Shown here one piece after another: positions 25,689-35,243 of a stretch of DNA of 64,000 nucleotides. The notes under the pieces are model-generated. The model searched no databases. It was not told where the DNA came from and worked only from the letters and a program-made list of their open reading frames with translations. The translations under genes and the position numbers were made by a program. Position 1 is the first letter of the stretch, and every line of letters starts with the position of its first letter. Source of the DNA: Paenibacillus humicola (GTDB lineage Bacteria; Bacillota; Bacilli; Paenibacillales; Paenibacillaceae); assembly GCF_028826105.1 (NCBI RefSeq), contig NZ_JAQGPL010000001.1, positions 5,172,501 to 5,236,500 on the forward strand, written 5' to 3'.

Positions 25689-27458
25689 CTACAGCTCCGT
25701 TCCGTTGGAGACGGCATCCGGCGGCATATGGAACAGGCGCAGCGTCTTGTTAAGCCCATCGCCGTGAAACGCATTGCCCGCAATCGACGCTTCGCCGCAT
25801 GCGGTCAATCGGATCGCATCGTGACGGATAACCGAGCTTTTCCCGGTGTCCGGCATGGAGATGCGATTCCCTGAAAAGGTCAGCGCCCGCGTGCTTTTCG
25901 CCTCCAAAATCGTCGTATCGCACATCTCGAAGCGGTTGTTCTCGATGCGGACTTCGCCGTGGACGGGATTGTCCGCACGAACGTCCCTGTTCTCGGGCCG
26001 GATCAAAATGACGGGATGCCCGCCGTCTCCGCATTCGATGAACGCGTTGTCCCGGATGCGCACTTCCTCCGTCCTGCCCGACTCGAACCAGCTTCCCGCA
26101 TCGTCCGCGATCAAGACCGCGCTCATCGGCAGGCGGACGAACCGGTTGCCTTCAATGACGACCTTCCGCCGGGTCGTCGTCAGGATGCCGCGCGTCGGCA
26201 CGCCCGCAAATTCGTTGCCCGCGATTTCAACCTCCGGCGTCCAGGTCACATTCTCGACAGCATCGCCCGGCACGATGCCGACCGGCACGGCCGACTCCAG
26301 CGTCAGCAGCTGTTCGCGCGGATTCAGCCGCTTGGCGGAGGCAACGACGCCGGTCCCGTACGGGGTAAGCGATTCGCAGCGCACGAATTCGATCTCGTCG
26401 CCGGGATCGAACGCGTCGAAGCCGTACGTCTGCGAGTGCATGAACCGGACGCGGATCCGATTCGGCGACGGAACGTCCACAATGCGCAAATGCGTGCCGT
26501 GCACATTGATCGCGTCGTCATGGCTCCCGAAGAAGCGGCTTTCGGTCACCCGCAGCCTCCCTCTGCAGCCCGATACGTGCAGAAAATCGGCGAAAGCGGC
26601 GACCGTGCGACCGGTCTCCGGACGGGGGGCCAGCTCCATCCGCTCGAACGCCAAATGCTCGCTGTATTGGCACACGATGCCGAGCCCGTGCATAAAGTGC
26701 ATCCCGGCATCGGTCCATCCGACGTTCCGGCTCCGGGTAATGAAGACGCCAACCTGATCGCGAATACCGTCGCGCATTTGCAGCACGCGGCCCGGAGCTT
26801 GCTCCGGTGCGGAAGCAAGATGGAACCGCAGCCGGCCCGGACCGATTTCCTCGACCCGCTCGGCCTCAGCCGCAACATTATCGATCCGCCAGGTCGTCCG
26901 CGTGACGGGATCGTATTCCTGCATCGGACCATCACGGAAGCGCCACCCGTCGCCGATCCAAAACAGCCTGCCGTCCTCGATTTCATAGCTGGAATCCGGA
27001 TGCACCCGGACATCCATAAACCGCCCGCCGGTGCGCTCCACCGTCATTTCCGTTACGGTCGGCCGTTCGTAATCGGCATGGAGGTTATGGATACGAACGG
27101 ATTCGCATTCGTCGATGACGAACATCGTCTGTTTGCCATGGAAGATGAACAAAGCGCCGCCGCCGTCGAGCGTAACGTCCCGCAGCCCTTTCATATAAAT
27201 GCCGATCGTCTTCGTCACATCCGGGTTCTCGGCTTCGCTCGCCGTGTTGGAAATATAATAAGGCGCCTTCGCCGCCTGCCCGGGATAAAAATCGTAGCGG
27301 CCCTCGGCGCATGCCAGCACGACCGGGCCGCCGGTCCGGGCCGCCGCCTCGAGCGCGCGCCGCATCGCCGGCGCCGCATCCTCGCCGCTGTCCGGCCTCG
27401 CTCCGTAATCGGTCAGCCGGATAACGGCCGGCTCCCTAACGCGATCTTCATTATGCAT
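25689..27458 (-). CDS. GH110-like beta-helix glycosidase (alpha-1,3-galactosidase type)
   Basis: Start at ATG 27458 (MHNEDRV), 11 bases after GGAAGGG; a GTG eight codons upstream is less likely. 589 residues. The sequence is a right-handed beta-helix with runs such as LRDVTLDGGGALFIFHG, IHNLHADYERPTVTEM, SHDDAINVHGTHLRI and VIEGNRFVRLPMSAVLI. RYDFYPGQAAKAPYYISN and the HDDAINVHG turn resemble GH110 alpha-1,3-galactosidases from memory; a search should confirm. No signal peptide. It lies between the solute-binding protein and the GH95 gene, which fits breakdown of a fucosylated and galactosylated oligosaccharide in the cytoplasm. Confidence 0.75.
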   Translation of the reverse strand: MHNEDRVREPAVIRLTDYGARPDSGEDAAPAMRRALEAAARTGGPVVLACAEGRYDFYPGQAAKAPYYISNTASEAENPDVTKTIGIYMKGLRDVTLDGGGALFIFHGKQTMFVIDECESVRIHNLHADYERPTVTEMTVERTGGRFMDVRVHPDSSYEIEDGRLFWIGDGWRFRDGPMQEYDPVTRTTWRIDNVAAEAERVEEIGPGRLRFHLASAPEQAPGRVLQMRDGIRDQVGVFITRSRNVGWTDAGMHFMHGLGIVCQYSEHLAFERMELAPRPETGRTVAAFADFLHVSGCRGRLRVTESRFFGSHDDAINVHGTHLRIVDVPSPNRIRVRFMHSQTYGFDAFDPGDEIEFVRCESLTPYGTGVVASAKRLNPREQLLTLESAVPVGIVPGDAVENVTWTPEVEIAGNEFAGVPTRGILTTTRRKVVIEGNRFVRLPMSAVLIADDAGSWFESGRTEEVRIRDNAFIECGDGGHPVILIRPENRDVRADNPVHGEVRIENNRFEMCDTTILEAKSTRALTFSGNRISMPDTGKSSVIRHDAIRLTACGEASIAGNAFHGDGLNKTLRLFHMPPDAVSNGTEL

Positions 27459-27530
27459 CGGCTGAAATTCCCTTCCTGTCACAAATCGAAATGCTCCGCA
27501 AGCAGAAGCGCCTGCAGAACATTCCCCGTT

Positions 27531-29198
27531 TTATTTGTTGTTTTTGGCCTCTTCGGCCGTGACTTCGCTGATCGCCTGCTGCAGTCCTTTGCCGTCGTAG
27601 CCCTTCACGATTTGGTGCCACATCTGCACCGGGTCTTCCTTGCTCAGGATCATCCGGGTGAAGTCGTCGTCGAAGTTGATCGCCGACAATTTGTCCTTCG
27701 CCGGCGTGGACATCGTGAAGATGTCGAAGGCCGTCGGAATTGGCTTGGCGTTCTTCATTTGCCAGTTCAATTCGTCCTGCACGAACTGTACCTCTTTGTC
27801 GCCGAATGCCGCCCGGTTGGCCGGCGTATCCTCAAGCGACGCCGCATTTCTCCACATCGCCAGCTGCGAGATGACGTCCATGGACGGATATTCCTGCTTC
27901 AGATCGACGTAATGGCCGCTGGCGTCCTTCGGACGCGTAACCGTAACGGTGTCGCCGCTTTTCGTATAATCCTTGCCTTCGATGCCGTAGTTGAACAGCT
28001 CCTGCCCCTGAGGTGAAAGCAGCCAGTCGTAAATGCGGAGTATGCGGTCCAGCTTCGCATCGTCGACGTCCGCGTTAATCATCGATTCCGACCACCAGGA
28101 CGTCGTCGTGTGCCGGTAAATCGTGCCGTCCGCGGCTGGCCACAGGTGAAGCAGCTTCACGTGGTCGAAAAAGTTTTGGCCCGGATTGTTTTTCTCCCAT
28201 TCCGCTTTGACGCCGGTCGCGCCTTTGACCGAATCGACGCTGAACGCGAACGCGCCCGCTTTGTTCTGGTAAAACTTCTGGTTCGCCTCTCCCGCTTTCT
28301 CCACCGCGAAGTCCGGGTCGAGCGCGCCGTCCGTATACATTTTGCGGGCCTGGACGACGACGTTGTCCATCTGCTTCGAGGCGTAGAACGGAATCCATTT
28401 GCCGTCTTCCTTCAGCCAGCTTTGGTTGCCGAATTGCGGGAAGGTCGGCACGAATACCGATTTGAAATAACCGAGCGTATTCATCACGATGCCGGTCGTA
28501 TCCTTCTTGCCGTTGCCGTCCGGATCTTTGTCCGCAAACGCTTTCAGCATCGCTTCGAATTCGTCGAAGCTTTGCGGATCCTTGATGCCGAGTTTGTCCA
28601 TCCAGTCTTTGCGGACGAAGATTGCGCGGTCGACGGCCCACATATCGGTGTTCGGATACGTCATCCGCGGGATCGCATAAAGCTTGCCGTCGCGGTAAAT
28701 GCCCTGCACATCCGGCGCCTTCGCGACTTTCTCCACGTTCGGGTACTTGCTTAAATCGTCCGGCAGCGCATGAATGAGGCCTTGGGATACCCACTGATTA
28801 TAAGTTGCCGGATTGTCGTTCGTAATGCTGCTTGTGATGATGTCCGGCAGCTGCCCGGCGGCGGCCCAAACCTGCGATTTCTCCTTATAGTTATCCCAGC
28901 CGATATCCATCGGCTTCAAGGTGACGTTGAAATCTTTCTCCAGCTTCTGCAGCACTTCGTCGTGCTTCTGGAACGCAACGCCGATGCCCCACCATGAGAC
29001 GGAAATATCGAGGTGATCCTTGAACGGATCGTCAGCCGCCGTGCTGCCGGCGTCAGGTGCGGCAGGCTCCGCCGCCGATCCGGAGGATCCGGCCGAATCG
29101 CTCGGGGCCGCCTTGTCGCCCCCGCTGCAGCCGGACAGCGCCGCAGCGGTCAGCACGGTAAGCATGCACAATGTTGCGAGCGGTTTTATCTTCTTCAT
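27531..29198 (-). CDS. sugar ABC transporter solute-binding lipoprotein
   Basis: This encodes 555 residues. A lipoprotein signal ends in the lipobox LSGC with Cys24 as the lipidated residue, followed by a Gly/Ser/Ala/Asp-rich tether to about residue 60. The body is a large type of solute-binding protein (LplA/YtcQ-like), e.g. DHLDISVSWWGIGVAF and MTYPNTDMWAVDRAIFVRKDW. It is the third gene of its operon, after both permeases, whereas the protein gene normally comes first. An AATAAACTTAAGGGG ribosome region precedes it. The ligand is likely the oligosaccharide attacked by the downstream enzymes (inference). Confidence 0.88.
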   Translation of the reverse strand: MKKIKPLATLCMLTVLTAAALSGCSGGDKAAPSDSAGSSGSAAEPAAPDAGSTAADDPFKDHLDISVSWWGIGVAFQKHDEVLQKLEKDFNVTLKPMDIGWDNYKEKSQVWAAAGQLPDIITSSITNDNPATYNQWVSQGLIHALPDDLSKYPNVEKVAKAPDVQGIYRDGKLYAIPRMTYPNTDMWAVDRAIFVRKDWMDKLGIKDPQSFDEFEAMLKAFADKDPDGNGKKDTTGIVMNTLGYFKSVFVPTFPQFGNQSWLKEDGKWIPFYASKQMDNVVVQARKMYTDGALDPDFAVEKAGEANQKFYQNKAGAFAFSVDSVKGATGVKAEWEKNNPGQNFFDHVKLLHLWPAADGTIYRHTTTSWWSESMINADVDDAKLDRILRIYDWLLSPQGQELFNYGIEGKDYTKSGDTVTVTRPKDASGHYVDLKQEYPSMDVISQLAMWRNAASLEDTPANRAAFGDKEVQFVQDELNWQMKNAKPIPTAFDIFTMSTPAKDKLSAINFDDDFTRMILSKEDPVQMWHQIVKGYDGKGLQQAISEVTAEEAKNNK

Positions 29199-29248
29199 GT
29201 CTCTTGTCCCCTTAAGTTTATTATTATAATAAAAGCTTTACGCTTCTA

Positions 29249-30175
29249 CTATCCCTTAATCGAGCCGATCATCACGCCTTTGGAAAAATACTTCTGCAGG
29301 AACGGATACAGGCACACGATCGGCAGCGCGCTCACGACGAGCACCGCCATCTTCAGCATTTCCGGCTGCAGACCGGCGTTCTGCGATACCACCGAGCTGA
29401 TATCGATGCTCGTCAGCAGCTGCTGGTAGTTGGTAAGCAGCTCCCGCAGCAGCGCCTGCAGCGGCAAAAAACGCACATCGGTCATGAACAGGACGCCGAA
29501 CCACCATTCGTTCCAGCGGTCTACCGCGTAGAAGAGCGCGATGGTCGCGATCATCGGCTTCGAAATCGGAATGACGATTATGTAAAGAATTTGCAGCTCG
29601 TTCGCCCCGTCGATCTTCGCCGATTCCTCGAGCGCCGCAGGAAGCGTACGGAAAAAAGCGATGCAGATGATCATATAGAACGTGTTGACCGCTACCGGAA
29701 GGATCATCACCAGCAGGTTGTTGATCAGTCCGTAGTTTTTCATCGTCAGGTAGAACGGAATGAGGCCGCCGTTAAAAAACATCGTGAACAGAATGGCCGA
29801 CATGATCAGCTTCCGTCCGGGATACCCCTGCTTCGACAACGCATAAGCGCCGGTAACGGTAACGGTCATATTGACCAGCGTGCCAATGACCGTGACGAAC
29901 ACGGTGACGAGCAGCGCGTTCAGGAAGCGCGGTTCGTGAAAGATATAGCGGTAGGCCGAGAAATCGAATACGGTCGGAATGAGATATACGGCCTGCTTCG
30001 AAATCACGACCGAGCTGCTGAACGACATCAGAATGACATTATAGAACGGGAAGATCATGCCGATCGTCAGCAGGATGAGCACCGCGTGTATGATGACGTC
30101 TGCGGCACTGAATGTCCCTCGCCTCGTCACAGCCTGCTTAGCCGGCCGCTCCTGTCCGGACACCGCTTTCTCCAT
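29249..30175 (-). CDS. sugar ABC permease, LplC/YtcP type
   Basis: This encodes 308 residues with six membrane segments beginning near residue 28 (IIHAVLILLTIGMIFPFYNVIL). The EAA loop that docks the ATPase reads EESAKIDGANELQILYIIVIPISKP. The C-terminus LQKYFSKGVMIGSIKG is the LplC pattern. Its ATG follows the TAG of the LplB-type permease with no gap (TAGATG), so the two subunits are translated in step. No ATPase gene is in the operon. Confidence 0.9.
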   Translation of the reverse strand: MEKAVSGQERPAKQAVTRRGTFSAADVIIHAVLILLTIGMIFPFYNVILMSFSSSVVISKQAVYLIPTVFDFSAYRYIFHEPRFLNALLVTVFVTVIGTLVNMTVTVTGAYALSKQGYPGRKLIMSAILFTMFFNGGLIPFYLTMKNYGLINNLLVMILPVAVNTFYMIICIAFFRTLPAALEESAKIDGANELQILYIIVIPISKPMIATIALFYAVDRWNEWWFGVLFMTDVRFLPLQALLRELLTNYQQLLTSIDISSVVSQNAGLQPEMLKMAVLVVSALPIVCLYPFLQKYFSKGVMIGSIKG

Positions 30176-31084
30176 CTAGACCAGCCCCTCTCCGCCGAGC
30201 CGTTTCACCATGAAGTTGGCGATATAGAGCAGCGCGAAATTCAGTACCGCCTTGAACAGTCCGACCGCCGTCGTGACCCCGAAGCTGGCGCCGTCGGCGA
30301 ACGCCGAACGGTACACGTACGTATCGATGATATCGCCCGTCTGATAGACGCCCGGGTTGTACAGATTAAAGATTTGCTCGAAGCCGCCGTTCATTGCGTT
30401 TCCGACGGCCAGAATGAGCAGGATCGCCGCCGTTCCGCGGATGGAAGGCCATGTGATCGCACGCAGCTGCTGGAACCGGTTCGCGCCGTCGACGTAAGCC
30501 GCTTCATAGAGCTCCGGATTGATGCCGGCGATCGCCGCCAAATAAATGATCGCGCTCCAGCCGACTTCCTTCCACATGTTCGACAGAAACACGATCGGCC
30601 GGAACCAGCCCGGATCGGTCATGATCGCCTGCTTCTCCAGCCCGGCCGCCGCCAGGATCTGGTTCAGCACGCCCGCATCGCCGAGGAAATTCAGCATGAT
30701 GCCGCTGATGATCACCCACGAGATAAAGTGCGGAAACGTATATACCGTTTGGTAAAAGCGTTTCAGACGTTGTCTCGTCACTTCGTTGATCAGCAGCGCG
30801 AGCGCAATCGCCGCCGGAAACTCGATCAGAATCCGCCCGAGGCTGATGATAACCGTATTGTCGAACGCCTGCCAGAAATCGCTTTGGGCGACCAAGTCGG
30901 CGAAATTGTCCCAGCCGACCCAAGGACTGCGCAGGATGCCCGCTCGGATCCGAAACTCCTTGAATGCGAGCAAAATGCCGTACATCGGGACGTATTGAAA
31001 CAAAGCGTAATAAAGTACGGCGGGAAGGAGCAGGAGATATAAATACCTGTTTTTATACATTCCCTTCCCTATCGATTTGTACAT
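30176..31084 (-). CDS. sugar ABC permease, LplB type
   Basis: This encodes 302 residues, the first gene of the operon. The opening LYLLLLPAVLYYALFQYVPMYGILLAFKEF and the end ANFMVKRLGGEGLV are LplB-like; EAA loop EAAYVDGANRFQQLRAITWPSI. ATG 31084 follows GAGGGGG. A weak cre-like element lies just upstream. The next gene upstream is the response regulator at 31265 on the same strand, separated by a strong terminator, so this operon has its own promoter in 31085-31190. Confidence 0.9.
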   Translation of the reverse strand: MYKSIGKGMYKNRYLYLLLLPAVLYYALFQYVPMYGILLAFKEFRIRAGILRSPWVGWDNFADLVAQSDFWQAFDNTVIISLGRILIEFPAAIALALLINEVTRQRLKRFYQTVYTFPHFISWVIISGIMLNFLGDAGVLNQILAAAGLEKQAIMTDPGWFRPIVFLSNMWKEVGWSAIIYLAAIAGINPELYEAAYVDGANRFQQLRAITWPSIRGTAAILLILAVGNAMNGGFEQIFNLYNPGVYQTGDIIDTYVYRSAFADGASFGVTTAVGLFKAVLNFALLYIANFMVKRLGGEGLV

Positions 31085-31096
31085 GTCGAACCCCCT

Positions 31097-31110
31097 CGTA
31101 AGCGCTGCGA
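31097..31110 (-). promoter_or_regulatory. weak cre-like element
   Basis: On the minus strand, TCGCAGCGCTTACG shares the AGCGCT core of CcpA sites but misses four consensus positions. It borders the ribosome site of the first permease gene. Confidence 0.3.
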
Positions 31111-31190
31111 TTATTCCTGTCTTTTATTATGTTCTCCGCGCTTTGAACCGTCCATGTACACGATTTATCGTTTCCCGCTGAAAACAAAAA

Positions 31191-31215
31191 AGAAAGCTTT
31201 CAGCGAAAGCTTTCT
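31191..31215 (-). terminator. terminator after response regulator gene
   Basis: AGAAAGCTTTC-AGC-GAAAGCTTTCT hairpin; on the minus strand a TTTTTT run follows. It lies 49 bp past the stop codon at 31265. Confidence 0.88.
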
Positions 31216-31264
31216 TCTAAAAATCGTCTATACAAGGGCTAAAAATAAAGCATAGACAGCGCGA

Positions 31265-32683
31265 TTATGCTCGTTCGCTGCGGTACTGAGCAGGCGTTTT
31301 GCCCGTCACCTTCTTGAACAGCCGCGTAAAATAAAAATAGTCGCGGTAGCCGGTTTGTTCGGCGATGTCCTGGATGGAGCCGACTTCCTTCTCCAGCAGC
31401 TCGCAGGCGTAGGCGATGCGCAGCCGGGACAAATAAGCGGTCAGCGTCTCGCCGACCTCCTTCTTGAACAGCTGGCTGATATAGCTCGGATTCATATAAA
31501 ATCGGTCGGCCAAGTGCTGCAGCGAAATTTCCCCGCGGTAATGATCGGTTACGTACTGCAGAATCGCTCTGAACGTCTGGTTTTTCGTCTCGACCGGCGG
31601 CGTGCCCGCTTGCCCGAGGCAGCGGGCGGTCAGCGCCATCAGCTCCTCCAGCATCGCGAATACGTCGGCGTGGGCTTGGACGAGCTGCTCATAGCTGTAC
31701 AGCATCGTTTCCGACTGCCCCAGCTCGAACAGAAACGATACCGTCATGTTGTACACCTGAAAAGCGTGCCGGACGGACAGCGCCTTCTCCGCGAACAGCT
31801 GCCCGATCCGCTCGAATGCGAGCGCCGCCGCCGCATGATCCTTAACGCGGATCGCATCGCGCATGCCGCCGAGCAGCCGGTTCAATTCGTCCGTCTTGAA
31901 CGGCTGCCGGGCGGCGTAAATACCCGGCTCGAAAGTGACGAACGTTTGATGGGCCAGCTCGTCGGCGGCGTCAATCGCAGGCTTGATCGCTTTCGGACCG
32001 GCGATCGGCCCGCTGATGCCGATGCCCGTCAGGCCCGGCGGCAGCCCGCCCTCCCAGCGGATGCGCAGCGCGTCGATCTGCCGGCCGGTGAGCAAATAAG
32101 CGGTCTTGAACGTGCCCGTCTTCAGCTTGACGACCCGCCGGTCCATATCCGGCAGCTCGCGGGTACCGACGGCGACGACGGCCGCGGTCCGGTCCTCGTC
32201 CCAGTCCGCAAGGCCATGTGCTTTCAGCTGCTCCAGCAGCGCCTGCTCGCCGCCCGCTCCCGGGTCTTCGAGCAGATGGAGGAGCGGCGATGCTGCGGCA
32301 GGCCGGGCGGCGTCCAGCGTAACGCGGATTTTTCTCAGCACGCCGGATATTTCCGCCTCGTCGAACGGCTTCAAGCAGTAAGCGGCGGCCCCGTAGGCGA
32401 GCGCCTTCTGCGCATAGGCGAATTCCGCATACCCGCTCGCGACGACGAATTGAACCGGAAACGGCAGCGCTATGCCGCGCTGGATCAGCTCCAACCCGTT
32501 CATCTCCGGCATCCGGATGTCGGTGAAGACGACATCGGGCTTCAGCGCCCGTATCGATCCCAGCGCATCCATCCCGCTGTAAGCCTGCCCGGCCACTTGA
32601 AAGCCGTGCGCGTTCCAATCGATCAAATCCTTCAAGCTTTCGACGACCCAGCTCTCGTCGTCGACAAGAAGCACGTTATACAT
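31265..32683 (-). CDS. YesN-type response regulator with AraC output domain
   Basis: Start at ATG 32683 after GAGGGGGAA; 472 residues. Receiver: acidic LLVDDE at 5-10, Asp55 in FTDIRMPEMNG, Lys in YCLKPFDEAE. AraC domain at about 370-470 (LADRFYMNPSYISQLFKKEVG, then FYFTRLFKKVTGKTPAQYRSERA). Its start overlaps the kinase stop by 8 bp, so they are one operon. The GH95/GH110 transporter operon begins 180 bp downstream on the same strand and is a plausible target (inference). Confidence 0.9.
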   Translation of the reverse strand: MYNVLLVDDESWVVESLKDLIDWNAHGFQVAGQAYSGMDALGSIRALKPDVVFTDIRMPEMNGLELIQRGIALPFPVQFVVASGYAEFAYAQKALAYGAAAYCLKPFDEAEISGVLRKIRVTLDAARPAAASPLLHLLEDPGAGGEQALLEQLKAHGLADWDEDRTAAVVAVGTRELPDMDRRVVKLKTGTFKTAYLLTGRQIDALRIRWEGGLPPGLTGIGISGPIAGPKAIKPAIDAADELAHQTFVTFEPGIYAARQPFKTDELNRLLGGMRDAIRVKDHAAAALAFERIGQLFAEKALSVRHAFQVYNMTVSFLFELGQSETMLYSYEQLVQAHADVFAMLEELMALTARCLGQAGTPPVETKNQTFRAILQYVTDHYRGEISLQHLADRFYMNPSYISQLFKKEVGETLTAYLSRLRIAYACELLEKEVGSIQDIAEQTGYRDYFYFTRLFKKVTGKTPAQYRSERA

Positions 32684-34472
32684 GCTGCCGTTCCCCCTCG
32701 CCTGCAATCGTCAGCGTGACGACGCATCCGCCGCCCGCTGCGCTCTCGATGTTCAGGCCGCTGCCGCCGCCGCACATCAGCCTGATCCGGTTGTTGACGT
32801 TGACGAGACCGATGCTGGTTCGTTCTTCGGCGGCCGTCACGCTTTCCGGCGGCTCCGCCAGCATCGCCTGCAGTTCCTGCAGCCGCTCCGGCTCGATCCC
32901 CATTCCGTTATCCTCGACGGTGACGATCAGCGTCCCGTCGCCGCGAACGGCTCCCCGAACGATCAGGCGGCCGGGCTTCAGCGACGGCTCGAAGCCGTGC
33001 ACGACCGCATTTTCCACAAGCGGCTGGAGGATCATCTTCGGAACCGGATAGGCGCGCGCCTCCTCGGTCAATTCTTCGTGAATCGTGAAGCGGTCCGTAA
33101 AGCGGATTTGCTGTATGCGGACATAGGACTCGGTCACCTTCAGCTCGTCGGCCAGCGGAACGACGTCCGCTCCCTTGATGCTGTAGCGGAAGATGCTCGA
33201 GAGCGCCCGCGTCATCGTCTTGATTTTGCCCTGACCGCTTGCGGCGGCGATGCCGGTAATCGCCTCCAGCGTGTTGTACAGAAAATGCGGATTGATCTGG
33301 CTGCGCAGAAACGCAAGCTCGGACTTCTTCTTCTCCAGCTCCGTGCCGTACAGCCGTTTGTTCGTATCCAGCAGCCGCTGCGTCAGCTGCTCCGTCTCGT
33401 CCAGCAGACTGTTGAACTCGTCCGCCATGATGCTGATTTCCATATAGCCCTGCAGGGAAAGCCTTTTCCCGAAGGCGAGCAAATCGCGTCTCTTGGCGGT
33501 CGTCATAAAGAAGATCATTTTCTTCAGCGGGCGCAAAATATTATTCATGATAAACATGAACGGCACCGCCAGCAGCAGGAGGCACGCCGCCAGCACGGCC
33601 AGCTCCGTTCTGCGGATATCGAGCAGGTCGCGCAGCAGCTCGTCCTTGGGCGCGATGCTCAGGATGCTCCAGCCGATGTCCGGCAAATCGACCGTCTGCG
33701 CGACGTACGGCTTGCCTTCCCACCGGATCGTATGATCGCCGGGCGTCTTGAAGGCCGTAAGCGCAGCTGGCAGCCGGCTTCCCGCCTCCGTGTCCGTATT
33801 GCTCGAAATGACCTTGCGGCTTCGGTCGAGCACGTAAATTTGCGTACCGGTCTGCGCCATGCCGAGCGTCACCTTCTGGTCGCCGACAAGCGCCCGCGGA
33901 TCGAGAATAAAAAACAGCGTGCCGACGTTCGTGTTGAACCTTTCCCCCTGCTGCTTATAGGTAATCGTCGTGGCGAAAATAAGCGGCGCGGTGGAGCCGT
34001 ACAAACTCCCCATTTGCTTCATATCGACGTAATACGCGTTCAGTTTGCCTTTCAGGGCCGATTTTAACGGAGACACATACGGGTTGCCGCCGTTCACGTC
34101 GATCCACGCCCCGTTATTGCCGGAGATGACGATATCGAGAATTCCGTCCTTCAGCTCCTTCTGGCTGGAGATGAGCGTGCTGAGCTTCTTGAACCGGTCG
34201 AAGCGCTGCAGATGATTTTGTTCGACCAGGTAGCTCTGCACGTCCTCGTTGTACGAAATGTTCTGCATGAGCCGGAAGATGACGTCCCTGTTGGACGCGA
34301 CGTTCTTCTCGATCTCCGAAATCGTCTGATCCACGTATTCTTCGTGCCGCCTCGTGATCATGCCGGACATCATCGAATACGTGTGGAAAATGATGACCAG
34401 AATCGCCGCGATGGCGGAAGCCGCCAAAATCAGCAGCTGCGAACGAATCGATAATTTTCTTAAGAAGGCCAT
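32676..34472 (-). CDS. YesM-type sensor histidine kinase
   Basis: The start is set at ATG 34472 (MAFLRKLSIRSQ), nine bases after GGATAGGG; the ATG three codons earlier abuts that site. 598 residues. Membrane segments near 13-35 and 293-315 bracket a Cache-type sensor (VDVNGGNPYVSPLK, then TYKQQGERFNT). HAMP, then QINPHFLYNTLEAITGI with the phospho-acceptor His, then GHKL motifs VEDNGMGIEPERL and TSIGLVNVNNRIRL. It pairs with the overlapping AraC-type regulator. Confidence 0.9.
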   Translation of the reverse strand: MAFLRKLSIRSQLLILAASAIAAILVIIFHTYSMMSGMITRRHEEYVDQTISEIEKNVASNRDVIFRLMQNISYNEDVQSYLVEQNHLQRFDRFKKLSTLISSQKELKDGILDIVISGNNGAWIDVNGGNPYVSPLKSALKGKLNAYYVDMKQMGSLYGSTAPLIFATTITYKQQGERFNTNVGTLFFILDPRALVGDQKVTLGMAQTGTQIYVLDRSRKVISSNTDTEAGSRLPAALTAFKTPGDHTIRWEGKPYVAQTVDLPDIGWSILSIAPKDELLRDLLDIRRTELAVLAACLLLLAVPFMFIMNNILRPLKKMIFFMTTAKRRDLLAFGKRLSLQGYMEISIMADEFNSLLDETEQLTQRLLDTNKRLYGTELEKKKSELAFLRSQINPHFLYNTLEAITGIAAASGQGKIKTMTRALSSIFRYSIKGADVVPLADELKVTESYVRIQQIRFTDRFTIHEELTEEARAYPVPKMILQPLVENAVVHGFEPSLKPGRLIVRGAVRGDGTLIVTVEDNGMGIEPERLQELQAMLAEPPESVTAAEERTSIGLVNVNNRIRLMCGGGSGLNIESAAGGGCVVTLTIAGEGERQHV

Positions 34473-34613
34473 CGCCGTCATCCCTATCCCAAAATGAAAT
34501 CGCTGTCATGGCCTATTATTGGGTGTACCGGCGGCCAAAGTCAATTTAAAATAATGGGAGCCGCAAGCCCATCACGTCTTTGGCCTATTGCCGCGGGCCG
34601 GCGCAAAGCGAAA

Positions 34614-34641
34614 AACCGTCAGGGCAATTGCCCTGACGGTT
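34614..34641 (-). terminator. 28-bp perfect palindrome, probable terminator
   Basis: AACCGTCAGGGCAA joined to its exact reverse complement. On the minus strand it is followed by TTTTT, and it lies 30 bp past the stop of the decayed frame at 34672. It could also lie upstream of the kinase gene as an attenuator. Confidence 0.7.
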
Positions 34642-34671
34642 CGCGCCGCATCGTAGTCACGGCAGTACCAA

Positions 34672-35099
34672 TCAATTGTATCGCTCTGGCCCTGTTGGAT
34701 GCTTAAACGGAGCAAGCCGTACCGTGCTGGAAACGGCCATTCGTTTTTTCATTCCGAACGCCTCCGTGTAACTCACCGTGACGTGAATATTGAGGGAAGA
34801 TGTCTGCCGCATCCGAAAATCGCTCAGCTTTACCGGGGAAGCGTCTTATCCCCATTCAGCCGAAATAAAACATCCTGCAGAACTTCAGCCTGCAGACCGG
34901 CATCGTTAAAGTTCGCCACATAATAAGGCAGACTGTTCGGCTGCTTGAACAGCGTTCGTTCGCCTTCCTCCTGGTGCTGCTCGATGGCAGCTTTTAATGA
35001 AGAAACGACTTTGCCCCCGACCGCATTCCCCGCCCCGGTATCGTACGATTCGCATAAAAAGGAAATTCGAAGGCATCGGTAAATGTTTTTACTGCCCAA
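34672..35099 (-). pseudogene. frameshifted gene remnant, unknown family
   Basis: Two overlapping minus-strand frames together read like one protein. The first ends ...VLQDVLFRLNGDKTLPR-stop at 34830. The second continues from the same CCCC tract as PVKLSDFRMRQTSSLNIHV, TVSYTEAFGMKKRMAVSST, VRLAPFKHPTGPERYN and stops at 34672. One extra C in the run would fuse them (about 140 residues). The alternating strands in the last part look like genuine protein. No start with a ribosome site was found, so the 5' end is uncertain. A terminator palindrome follows directly. It is either a decayed gene or a base-calling error in a homopolymer. Confidence 0.45.
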
Positions 35100-35104
35100 T
35101 ACAA

Positions 35105-35160
35105 GAAAAACGAGCGCAGAAGGACCGCACCTTTTCGAAGATGTGCGTTCTTTTGCGCTC
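35105..35160 (-). terminator. terminator of second ABC operon
   Basis: GAGCGCA pairs with TGCGCTC, with an inner CGCAC/GTGCG stem; a TTTTT run follows on the minus strand. It lies about 85 bp beyond the permease stop at 35244. Confidence 0.8.
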
Positions 35161-35243
35161 GTTCCCGGCTTTTTTTGAGAGACGGCTTCATCCCATCCAA
35201 TCGCATCGGTTCTTTTTTCCAGGACGCTTTCGAGCGGTCCGCG

